This document shows, one piece after another, positions 13,201 to 21,813 of a DNA stretch of 64,000 nucleotides. Below the pieces are notes generated by a model. That model did no database searches, was not told the origin of the DNA, and saw only the letters and a list, made by a program, of their open reading frames with translations. Numbering within the stretch: the first letter of the stretch is position 1; every line of letters starts with the position of its first letter. A program made the translations under genes and the position numbers. This DNA is from Drosophila miranda (lineage: Eukaryota > Arthropoda > Insecta > Diptera > Drosophilidae). The stretch lies in assembly GCF_003369915.1 (NCBI RefSeq), contig NC_046675.1:20956001-21020000 (forward strand), read 5' to 3'.

Positions 13201-13870
13201 GCCCTAATCGGCTTCCTGGTGCTATGCTGCGACGACTTAGCTAAATAGGCACATGGTTAACGAACGTCAGAAGCGGGCCGCGCACGCGCTCCTCGCCTCA
13301 TTTCGCATGCGAGGCAGAGACCCCACGGGAACGTTCGCCGAATTATGTACGATAAAAAGTACGCCGGAACGGGGCGTGCGAACCGACCGGTCTGATGTTG
13401 GGCATTATAAATGCGATGGCAGATTGTCCAGATATTGCGGCGATGGGTGCGCACTCAGTGCAGAGACATCGTGAATGGACTGACAATACCGGGATAGATG
13501 GTCCAGTGAGAAACAGAGGCACTGTTGCGGTTGTGGTTGCGGCCTACGTGATCGACTGGACATCAGCCATCAGCCGGAAGAGGGAGAGTTGCTTGCCCTA
13601 CGAGCCCTACGTTCAGGAAGTCGGTTGATCGACGTCGTCGACCGGGTTCAGTGTCCAGTTTTTGTACTTGAAACCCAAATTACGCAGTTCCCGAAATACC
13701 AAAAATAAACAGCACATCCCCGAGGCACATCCCCCAAAAGCTCGGTATTTTTGGCCAGAACGTAAAGTACCGCTAGGCGGGCAAGTGCGCAAGTGGGCCG
13801 CAGTGCCGAAACCCGGTTGTGATGTCACCAAGCACGGTGTTCGCTAAGCGGGTTTTTTTTTTGTACACGA
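13201..13870. other. CpG-rich block with TATA-like and initiator-like words
   Basis: The block is locally rich in CpG. It contains TATAAAT at 13,406-13,412 and an ACTCAGTG initiator-like word with its A at 13,457. The spacing of about 51 bp is larger than the usual 30 or so, so these are unlikely to form one core promoter. There is a 10-bp palindrome TCGCATGCGA near 13,304-13,314. The open frames are short and conflicting. A promoter or untranslated exon is possible; no protein is supported. Confidence 0.3.
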
Positions 13871-15030
13871 ACTTACACTTGAACTCCCCATCGCTGAGAG
13901 GCTGATGATGATTAACGCAGCCAGCCCGAACGAATCGGGCTCGGATCAGTTGGAAGTGTTCACATTCACGTCAAAGGGGCTTGCATTGCATAAGAGACCC
14001 AGATCATATCGATTGACACGCCCCTAACCGATTAGTTGCAGTCCTCTGTCTTTGGGCAGGTGTGAATACATAGGTTCATAAAGAATACATTCAACTCAGG
14101 GAAACCTTTGGTATATCCATTTAATGTAGTCTAAATTGGTGAAAAGATGGCAACAATATCATCATTTATACTAATGGCTTATACCGTATAACTACGGCTG
14201 GACACAGCCTGTTCAAAACTGAACCAGTTTCGTTTTTTCCTCATTAATCATCTTTGTTTTGTTTTGTTCAACATTTAAGAATCAATTAAGTCCGAAATTT
14301 ATTGTGCGAAAACACGATTCCAGTGAAACAATGACAATGACCGCATCTTTGATGACTGCACACAAGCACATCGCTGATCTCTGAGATACTTCCATCCACT
14401 TACGCACTCGCTTAGCGCAGGGTTGGGTTGATCAACTGGTTTTTTCTGATAAGTGTGTTATTTTCTGCCTGAACCGAGCAGACAGAACGCATGGGATTTT
14501 TATGACCTATTGAAACAAAAAAAAATAGATGCAAGAAAATAAAATATAATAAAACCAAAATACTTAACATACATAACATAAAATTCATAACAAAAGAAAT
14601 CAATCAAGATTAAAAATATTATTGGTATTCTAAATTAATATAAATGGAAGATACAAATAATTTTGTGACTAGTGCCTTAAATAAAATAAAAGTAAATCTT
14701 AAGTAAAATAAAGAAATAAAAATCTAAAATCGAAGGTTAAGAGGTCCTCTTAAGAGGTATCTGCCAAAAGATTTCGTATAGGTCTAAGAGTACAATAAAA
14801 TGAATTCATTAGATATGAATTTGCCATGAAATGATTAGATTATGCTATATAGATACGATCTCTGCGGTTAACTCTTATGCAACAGCAGATCATAGGGTAT
14901 TTAGGCTAGCGCATACATAACATTTCCAACAATCCCCTCTTTCGGAGCTTTAGTTCTGGCCAAACAAACGTGACATTTTAGATTTAAAAAAATTACGTTT
15001 TTCAAGTGTTCTTTATGGATTGCAAGGTTA
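13871..15030. other. A/T-rich intergenic DNA upstream of the protease homologue
   Basis: No gene is seen. Position 14,530-14,720 is strongly A/T rich with many short AAATAAAA-like words. Confidence 0.5.
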
Positions 15031-15040
15031 GAATCAGTTG
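15031..15040 (+). promoter_or_regulatory. candidate initiator (Inr) of the protease-homologue gene
   Basis: The word ATCAGTTG matches the fly initiator consensus TCAKTY with +1 A at 15,036, which would give a 39-nt 5' leader. No TATA box is visible 30 bp upstream and no clean DPE downstream, so this is a suggestion from one motif. Confidence 0.35.
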
Positions 15041-15074
15041 ACCCACCCTTACGAAAATAGAGTCGGTCCCATCT

Positions 15075-15962
15075 ATGAATCCCATCTACAGTAGATTTCT
15101 CTGCCTGCAGCTGCTGTCGCTCCTGGCAAGAGGGCTGGCAGTTAAGCCCAAAGCCGTTGCTGTCTCGGATTCCAATTTACATGTAAGGCCAGCCGTACGG
15201 ACCGTGAACACAAATGGCTTCCAGCTGACAGAAGGGGGCGACGTGGGCTACTGGCTGGTCCACATCATGAATGGACAGCGGTTCATATGTGGGGCGTCCT
15301 ACTATAGCTCCCTGTATGTGCTGACCTCGGCGAACTGTATGTACAGGTACCGGAAGAGCCTGAACACCATGAGCGTGGAGTACGTGAATCCCAGAATGGA
15401 TCAGGAGAACAAAATCGCCCAGATCGAGAGCGTCAGTGTGCCCAAAAACTATCAATATCCCGACAACTACATGGACATTGCGGTGGTCAAGTTGCGCAGA
15501 AATTTGACCGGCAGTCCGGACACTGTTCGACTCTGCTCGCAGCCGTTGAGAAGATACCCAAAGTTCACGGCAGTGGCCTGTGGCGTAGATCCGGGAGGAT
15601 CCTTTGATCGCACCGCCACCGATGATGTCGCCATAATGCCGAAAAGGTTCTGCCAGCCGCTATACAATAAGGACAAGCTTAGGATCTCCGAGACGATTGC
15701 CTGTGTCAGAGAGTGGAACAATTACAGGTACCGCATGTACGAGTTTGGATGCCCCGTGACGGCCGGTAACAACGAGCTGTGCGGCATCGTGGCCTGGGGA
15801 CCACAGCTCGAAAGCGAACATCCTGGCCTCTTCACTGACATCTATCAGGTGAAAGGATTCATCCTAAAGGTGGTACGCGGCGTTTATGTAGACAGCCGAC
15901 AGCTCTCAAAACGAACACGCCGCATTCGCCCAAAAAGAATGCACCGCACTTGGGCCCGATAG
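15075..15962 (+). CDS. secreted serine-protease homologue (catalytically dead trypsin fold)
   Basis: A 295-residue single-exon protein. Residues 1-22 are a hydrophobic leader consistent with a secretion signal. The chymotrypsin/trypsin (S1) fold is recognisable from ICGAS (71-75), YVLTSANC (81-88), YMDIAVVKL (132-140) and the near-terminal GIVAWG (237-242). Two catalytic residues are missing: the histidine of the usual TAAHC is Asn87, and the GDSGGP serine loop is replaced by a segment ending GCPVTAG (225-231), with Phe224 about where the serine should be. Asp134 is kept. It therefore cannot be a classical serine protease and belongs with the serine-protease homologues, which act in insects as clip cofactors, immune regulators or seminal-fluid proteins. 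The tail (279-295) is very basic (KRTRRIRPKRMHR), which is unusual for the family. AATAAA follows at 15,983-15,988. The role and tissue are not shown by sequence. Confidence 0.88.
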   Translation: MNPIYSRFLCLQLLSLLARGLAVKPKAVAVSDSNLHVRPAVRTVNTNGFQLTEGGDVGYWLVHIMNGQRFICGASYYSSLYVLTSANCMYRYRKSLNTMSVEYVNPRMDQENKIAQIESVSVPKNYQYPDNYMDIAVVKLRRNLTGSPDTVRLCSQPLRRYPKFTAVACGVDPGGSFDRTATDDVAIMPKRFCQPLYNKDKLRISETIACVREWNNYRYRMYEFGCPVTAGNNELCGIVAWGPQLESEHPGLFTDIYQVKGFILKVVRGVYVDSRQLSKRTRRIRPKRMHRTWAR

Positions 15963-15982
15963 TGCTGTAAATTATGTACAAT

Positions 15983-15988
15983 AATAAA
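15983..15988 (+). terminator. polyadenylation signal AATAAA
   Basis: A canonical hexamer 21 bases past the protease-homologue stop codon. A second AATAAA lies at 16,043-16,048. Confidence 0.6.
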
Positions 15989-16527
15989 ATGCAATGTATA
16001 ATACCATACACTAACCTGTGGCACTTCACTTGATGTTATGAGAATAAAGTTTGCGAAAACCAACTTAAGAAATAAAACAAAAAGAAAGGCATACAGAAAT
16101 AAAATCAGCGATAGTAAGCGATGTAAGTAAGTATGGAAAAACGTGAAAACCATCACTTAGTCTGCACCATCAATTTAAAGGGTACAAATACAGGATAGAT
16201 ACTGTATCCCAATAATATATGTTCTGATTCTAGCGTCACCCCCGTCAAAGGAGGCCTGGAGATGTAAATATAAGCTTCAGCTGATACAATTCGAATTCCT
16301 AAGCTACAAAAATCTTTGGTGATTCGTTGGGTTTTAGCTTCGGTATCTGGGATCTGATTTAGATGATAGTTTCATCATCTTCATTTGTTGTTTTTTTTTC
16401 GCTGCCTCCAGTCTTCGATCCGTCTTCGGGTGGCGGAGAATCTGTTGAAGTTTTCGGCCCTTAAGGTTCAGCTCGACCCATTGGAATATTATTAAAAATA
16501 TCAAATAAAAGATTCTACAAACTCAAA

Positions 16528-17579
16528 ATGTTAAAAGCAGCACCCATGCTGCCGGCGCCAAGCCAATCGTTGTTCCAAAGAAGTTCAACCGGATTCAGTT
16601 TTGTCAATCGCGAACGGTAAGTGTTTCCCGTGCTCCGTTTATTAGTTTTTTGTTGTACTAGTTATTACTCTTCCCTACCCTCGTCCGCAATCTGCAGGGA
16701 CAACCAACTTGCTTGGCGCAAGGGATTTATTCCTATGCCGCCAACGACCACCGGCTCCACTGTCGTGGGCATAAAGTACCGTGACGGCGTCATTATTGCC
16801 ACCGACAGGCAGGGGACAGCCGACTGCATAGTAACCACAAACTGTATGAAGAAAATATATTGCTTGCAGGAGAACATTAAGTGAGTATTTGTTGGTGGTT
16901 GTGCCATATCCTTGTATCGTTCCAATGCATTCTGATAACACAGTGCCGGTGGGTCCGGGATCTACGGCCCAAATGGATCTTCACCGACTGCAAATGAGGT
17001 GCAAGGTGCCTGTCGTCTGTGCTAACCAGTTTGTAAAGCATCTATTGTATGACTATCAGGGCAACATCCGAATCAACCTGATCATCGGTGGGGTTGACAA
17101 TGGGGGGCCTAGTCTCTATTCCACCCGCTTCGAGGGCACCACGGAGAAGGTTCCGTTCGCATCGAACGGATCGGGAGACTTTGCCGCCATGACGGTGCTG
17201 GAAAAACGATGGAGAGAAAGTCTCGACGAAAAAGGGGGCAGAGTCTCTGGCAATCGATGCCGTGAGATCAGGCATAAAAAAAGATCTGTATTCTGGCTCC
17301 CCCATCCATATCTGCGTCATCCGCACCGATTACTCGGTATCACTATATGACAAGATCTTCGCTGGGAGTCCTATTCCCAGACCACCCGTATGGAAAGTGA
17401 AACCCCAACCACCCAAAGTTCTTTTCGCTGCTGATCATGCATTGGAACCTATTGCCAACAGCTTACCTAGATCTCCACCAGAATCCGATCAGGTTGTGCC
17501 AAAGGGCACACGGACCGCCCTCGCATTAGCACGCCACAAGAGCAAGAAAACTAATAACACCACGGAAATCGATGGTTAA
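16528..17579 (+). pseudogene. proteasome subunit beta2-like paralogue, frame-broken
   Basis: Three exons align with the 20S proteasome beta2 (trypsin-like) subunit: 16,528-16,616, 16,698-16,880 and 16,944-17,579, with GT-AG introns. Exon 1 keeps the beta2 propeptide word GFSF. Exon 2 has the KGF...TTGSTVVGIKYRDGVI region at the mature N-terminus. Exon 3 has LHRLQM, IGGVDNGGP, SLYS, NGSGDFAAMTVLE and ICVIRTD. The catalytic Thr1 of the usual GTT is Ser (GST). Part of helix H1 after the GPGS loop is missing, roughly 10 residues compared with beta2. Exon 2 to exon 3 joins out of frame by one base. A run of five G (17,234-17,238) shifts the frame again, and the open frame then continues to TAA at 17,577-17,579. 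Flies have testis-biased proteasome paralogues including beta2-type ones, and this may be a decayed relative of such a gene. Sequencing errors at the two sites are the alternative. Confidence 0.75.
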
Positions 17580-18130
17580 ACTTTTGCTAGAACAAGTTTT
17601 AGTTGTTTTTGATCTCATCTAAGCTCATTTAATTGTTACTATAAATTATAGCTGTCAACTATATCCAATCTCAGCAGCAAATAATACACAAATATTCATA
17701 ATATCAATTCAATGGATTTGAATTCGATTTGCTCATTGCTAAATAGCGGTCAGCCTCTGTAAGGGAACAACAGTGTTGCATCAGAATCGATACTTTGCAT
17801 CGGTATTAATTCCTGTATCGATAACTGCATCGATAGTTGGGCCCATCGCAAGGTCTATTAAATGTGGGGTAAGGCAGGCGCTCTCCTTACCTTCCATGAA
17901 ATAACCTTGGGACATTGCGCTGAGCTCTGGCACATTAGCTTTCGGTTATTTTAAAACCATTTTTTTTAGACCACATCCAATTAAAGAATGTATTTAAAAT
18001 AAACCATTTAACTATGAAATTATTTCATTAATCGGATAAAATTATGCGGGCGGTGCTGAGGGTTCTATCTAGCTGATAATATTCAACGGAATATCAAAAT
18101 CGAGGAATATGTATAAAAGAACTTAAATTC
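17580..18130. other. intergenic spacer with DRE sites
   Basis: An A/T-rich spacer of about 550 bp between the beta2-like copy and the HGH1 promoter region. The only motifs noted are the DRE words at 17,816-17,836. Confidence 0.6.
17816..17836. promoter_or_regulatory. DRE doublet (TATCGATA and ATCGATAG)
   Basis: A perfect DNA-replication-related element TATCGATA lies at 17,816-17,823 and a second ATCGATAG word at 17,829-17,836. DREs bind DREF and mark housekeeping promoters in flies. These lie about 440 bp upstream of the HGH1 start codon, so they may belong to HGH1 or to an unrecognised transcript. Confidence 0.5.
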
Positions 18131-18133
18131 GTC

Positions 18134-18221
18134 AGTATATTTACGGTATATTTTGAAAATGAGACTGTATACTTCTGAGGGTCGGGCGGTATATTTTATT
18201 GTTAAATCCGCGGTCACACTG
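18134..18221 (+). promoter_or_regulatory. HGH1 core promoter: GTATATTT repeats and Motif 1
   Basis: GGTCACACT at 18,212-18,220 matches Drosophila core-promoter Motif 1 (bound by M1BP), typical of TATA-less housekeeping genes. Upstream are three GTATATTT words (18,135, 18,146 and 18,189) and one related GTATACTT (18,167). The HGH1 start codon lies 55 bases downstream of Motif 1, so transcription probably begins within about 50 bp of the motif. Confidence 0.6.
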
Positions 18222-18274
18222 GGGAACGACCGACCAAAACAATAATAAAATTTAAAATTTAAAAAAAGCAAAGA

Positions 18275-19686
18275 ATGGAAGTTGTGAGCGAACTCGTGCA
18301 GTTTATGCAGCCGAACCAACGGCTGGACCTCAAGGCGGTGGCGCTGACACACGTGCTGGGTGAGTGAGGGGAAGAAACAGGTGGTGGGCCACCGTTGGAG
18401 CTCCACGTGCGGCATGTTTTGGTGTATTTTGGGCAACCGTGACGTCACCTGGCAATCATTTTCAGGTCTTACGGGCAGCGCCGAGGGAAAAGCGGCTATA
18501 CTGGCCCTGGACGACATGCTGATGGCTATCTTCGGTCTGACATTCGACGACAACCACACGGTGGCCAAGGATGCAGTGCTCAGCCTTATCAATCTGACGG
18601 CGGACGAGGAGTGCGCCACCAAAGTGTTTCATTTGGCCAAGCGAATCCAGCCCGTAAGAGAAGCAGCTACTTCCTAAGATAACATACTCATAGTCCCCCG
18701 CGATTACTTGCAGCCCTTCGCCATTGTGGAGGTGGCTGCCACACAAATCAGTGACGAGCAGTCGCCGCTGGCCGATCCCTGGAGCATGGTGCTCAGCAAT
18801 CTAACGCGCGTGGAGAGCCTGGTGCACGAGATACTCGACATTCTGGAGCGGGGCGAGCAGACATTGCCGCGGCTGGCCAAAGCCTTTGCCCAGCTGGACT
18901 ACAACAAAAAGAAAGCGCGGCTGCACTACTTGGCGCCCATCTTTTGCAACCTGACGCAGGTGGCACGCGGCCGGGAGCTGTGTTGCCACGCACGGTACCA
19001 GCTGTTGGAGAAGCTGCTGCCCTTCGCCTCGTACGAGGAAAATGTGGTGCGTCGCGGCGGCACCATTGGCATCCTGAAGAACGTTTGCTTCGATGCGGTC
19101 TACCACGGCGTGATACTCGGCGAAGATGACAACATATTGGTGGCTATTCTGCAACCGCTGTGCGGTCCGGAGGAGTTCAGCGACGAGGAAAACGACATGC
19201 TGCCCATTGAGCTTCAGGTGAGTGAGGGAGCCTATGCGCTCCCCGTCTATCCAGTCGCATATCTAAGAGACGTCTTTCCTTGGCTCCTCCAGTACCTGCC
19301 CGAAAGCAAGACACGTGAGACGGATCCAGATCTGAGGAAGATGCTCCTGGAATGCCTCCTCCAGTTGTGCTCCACGCGGCGCAGTCGGGAGATTCTGCGT
19401 GCCAAGGGCGTCTATGAAATACTGCGCGAATACCACAAGTGGGAAGCGCGAGTGGGCCTAGACCGTGATTGTCTGCTGGCCTGCGAGAATGTCGTAGATA
19501 TTTTAATCAAGTTTGTTCAGAAGGAATACCCATACTCGATGATGTCTTCTGTAACGCTCTTTGTTTTATTCCAGAAAAGAGGAAGAAATCGGCCTGGATA
19601 ACTACAAAAACGTTGAGGTGCCCGCGGAACAGGCCGAGAAGTTTGTTCAGGAAGATGTCGAATATGTTAAGAGTCTTTTAGATTAA
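18275..19686 (+). CDS. HGH1 orthologue, eEF2-folding chaperone
   Basis: Five exons: 18,275-18,359, 18,466-18,653, 18,714-19,217, 19,293-19,510 and 19,575-19,686. Phases agree and give 368 residues, close to the 390 or so of human and yeast HGH1. The protein is an all-helical ARM-like solenoid covering the DUF383 and DUF384 regions. Diagnostic words include LSLINLTADEECA (exon 2), PWSMVLSNLTR, LHYLAPIFCNLTQ, GRELCC and GGTIGILKNVCFD (exon 3), and YLPESK, ETDPDLRKMLLECLLQLCSTR and GVYEILREYHKWE (exon 4). The tail ends VEYVKSLLD. In yeast, Hgh1 helps fold translation elongation factor eEF2 with TRiC/CCT and Cns1, so this is a cytosolic housekeeping gene, in line with its Motif 1 promoter. Intron 3 (75 nt) is in frame and stop-free. 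Intron 4 uses a weak GTTTGT donor, chosen because it restores the conserved acidic C-terminus. In D. melanogaster this is, I believe, CG6073. Confidence 0.93.
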
Positions 19687-20857
19687 AACCCACCCAATGA
19701 CCCACCGTTTTGACTGTAAATACGCGTAGTGTTAGTGAAACTCATGGACGGTATTGAATTTTCAATATATTTATGCGGTTTTTATTCAGAAATGCTGATA
19801 GTTCATTTGTTTAATGCTTTGCTCCAAAATGTTGCCCTAGAAAAGTTGTACGCACGCACTTAAATGCGAGAGAAACAATTTCGATCGATTTCAATTCAAT
19901 TTTTGATTAGTTCAAGTAGCGCGAGATCTATTTAGTTGATCTAATTATGCTCCACCCTTCTGTATTGTATAAGTATAAAGTTCTCTTAAGTGCTAGATAC
20001 GTTCGTACATGCGTTCGAAAAATGTCATGAAACTTCATTTTAACAATCATTTGCTTGGTCGTTCATCGTGTGAGAGGGTTTCGAGGTGCGTGTTAATTGT
20101 TTGCCTTTTGATTAGTTTTCGCTTAGTTTTAGTTAAGTTGTAGTTGTAATTTTAGTTGCACTGCAAGCAAGCGATTTCAGCGGAAAATGTGTTTGAGTGT
20201 TTGCTGCCCGAAAGCAAAAACCGTTTGATTCTATCAAAATTGTTGTTTGATTGCTGAGGATTTTGTCATTTCTTATTTGCGGAAACCATTGCAAGCTCGC
20301 TTAGACTCGATAAAGTGAAATAAATAAGTACGAACCACTCGAATTCCAACTGAAAATTCATACAAATATTCTTTGTTCTTCTGTGTGTGTGTTCATTAAA
20401 TGCTATTGCTGTTGATTCCTAGCTTTGCATATATGTACTCGTTTTCATAATTTGTTTAGTTGGTCCTATTGGTTCTTCTTCCGCCTCCTCACCATATCAA
20501 AATTTAGTTAGACTTTATAATTATTATTCTCTAGGCTAGGTGTAATTTTGCAAGTTGTGAACTTAGTCGTTAAAATAGCACTACTCCCATAATTATTTTG
20601 GTTTTGTTAACTTAGAACTGTTTCCTGCATAAACGGGCTAAGGGCACCATGGAAAACTGCGAACTCAAATTTAAAGATCACTGGACAATGAGCCACATTT
20701 ATAAATAGGTTAATCATCTGACGACACTTTTAAGATAAGGTCTGGCCATTTTACAACCATTCAGAATCAGATAAGCACCACTCATGGGTTTTATACGAAA
20801 AAATGTCAAATTTATTTAGAAACCAGCTAACGATTCAAAATTGGTTTTTGGGCGGAC
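19687..20857. other. convergent intergenic spacer (HGH1 / DM9 gene)
   Basis: About 1.2 kb of A/T-rich DNA between two genes pointing at each other. It must contain both 3' UTRs. On the minus strand AATAAA (complement of 20,811-20,816) lies about 42 bases beyond the DM9 stop. No perfect AATAAA is seen soon after HGH1; AATATA-like words occur near 19,763. Confidence 0.6.
20811..20816 (-). terminator. polyadenylation signal of the DM9 gene
   Basis: TTTATT on the plus strand reads AATAAA on the minus strand, 42 bases past the stop codon. Confidence 0.6.
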
Positions 20858-21369
20858 TTATCTAGCCATCATGCGGCGCGACAGAACCTCGTAGGCGAAG
20901 ATCTTCACCTCCTCACCGTCGTAGGGGATGTAGAGGCAACCGTGCGACGGATGCACCTTGCCGACGGTCAGAGCTCCGGCGTGATAGCCACGACCCGCGT
21001 ACAGGGCCTCCCCATCGACGTTGTGTCCCACGCTAACGGCGCCGGGCGGAACCTCTCCGTTCTCCGCGGACAGCCACTCGTAGTTGTGGCCACTGAGAGC
21101 TTCGTAGCTCTCCAGCTCCACCTCCTGGTTGGCGTAGGCCACGTAAGCCTTGCCCTTGTTGGGGATCACCTTGGCCGGCAGCAGGTCGTTGCAGTAGAAG
21201 GCGCGTCCGACGTAGATGGTGTCGCCATCCGAATCATGGCCAGCCACTACGGCGTTTTGGGGGACAGTTCCGTTACTGTAGTGAAACCAAGTGTGACCTG
21301 GAAGGGATTCGCATGTAGAGGTTTAGGAGACGGGCTTCCTGTGGTAGAGCCATCCATCTTACCATCCAT
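20858..21369 (-). CDS. DM9-domain protein (two DM9 repeats)
   Basis: Two coding exons, complement of 21,363-21,369 and 20,858-21,297, separated by a 65-nt intron with GTAAG donor and CCTTCCAG acceptor. Exon 1 encodes only ATGGATG. Joined, the 148-residue protein starts MDGHTWFHYSNGTVPQNAVV. It consists of two tandem DM9 repeats of about 70 residues: the first with AGHDSDGDTIYVGRA and PAKVIPNKGKAYVAY, the second with GHNVDGEALYAGRGYHAG and GKVHPSHGCLYIPYDGEEV. There is no signal peptide or membrane segment. DM9 proteins in oysters bind mannose, and mosquito members are induced in gut or salivary gland by Plasmodium, so a lectin-like role is plausible but not shown. It resembles D. melanogaster CG31086-type proteins. 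A GATA-site doublet lies just upstream. Confidence 0.92.
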
Positions 21370-21435
21370 TTCGTTCGGGCTGTCGCAATGTATTATGCAA
21401 GCCCATTCGAGGGAAGTATTTCTTGAGCGATAGTC

Positions 21436-21449
21436 CTTATCAGCTTATC
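21436..21449 (-). promoter_or_regulatory. GATA-factor site doublet upstream of the DM9 gene
   Basis: On the minus strand the sequence reads GATAAGCTGATAAG, two GATAAG sites in direct orientation 67-80 bases upstream of the start codon. A further GATAA-type word (CGATAACG on plus) lies near 21,461-21,467. GATA factors drive midgut, fat-body and blood-cell genes in flies. Confidence 0.5.
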
Positions 21450-21534
21450 CCGGTCTGGCCCGATAACGAATCAGATGCACTCAAAAAAAGTATACATATT
21501 TGAATGTGAACTTTCTAGGAATTCTCCTTAGTTA

Positions 21535-21813
21535 CACCACACTCAAAGAAACGAAAAATGTACTACTCAATTGCGGGAACTCTGAAAAGAATTTCTAATC
21601 AGACATTTTCCTTACATTCTGTATGTTAAATTTAAGTTTAAAATGTGGAAGTAATTTAAAAAGCGGAGTACATTTCACATAGTTGAAGACAGAATGATTG
21701 ATAATAGACTTCAACTTAAGTAACCACATTTTCTTTTTTTTAAATTGTTCATTTGATATGTAGAAAATGTATCTTCTGGGTATAAAACGATGATGGTTTC
21801 TTTGAGTGTGGTG
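21535..21813. mobile_element. MITE-like element with 18-bp terminal inverted repeats
   Basis: CACCACACTCAAAGAAAC (21,535-21,552) is perfectly inverted at 21,796-21,813, enclosing about 240 bp of A/T-rich non-coding DNA. The left flank ends TA and the right flank starts AC, so a target-site duplication is not clear. It contains no transposase. Size and structure fit a small non-autonomous DNA transposon. Confidence 0.65.

Noticed and set aside
13406..13459. TATA box plus initiator as a core promoter
   Set aside because: The spacing of about 51 bp is too long for a TATA-Inr pair and no gene follows.
20942..21433. 163-codon plus-strand ORF opposite the DM9 gene
   Set aside because: It is the antisense shadow of the DM9 exon.
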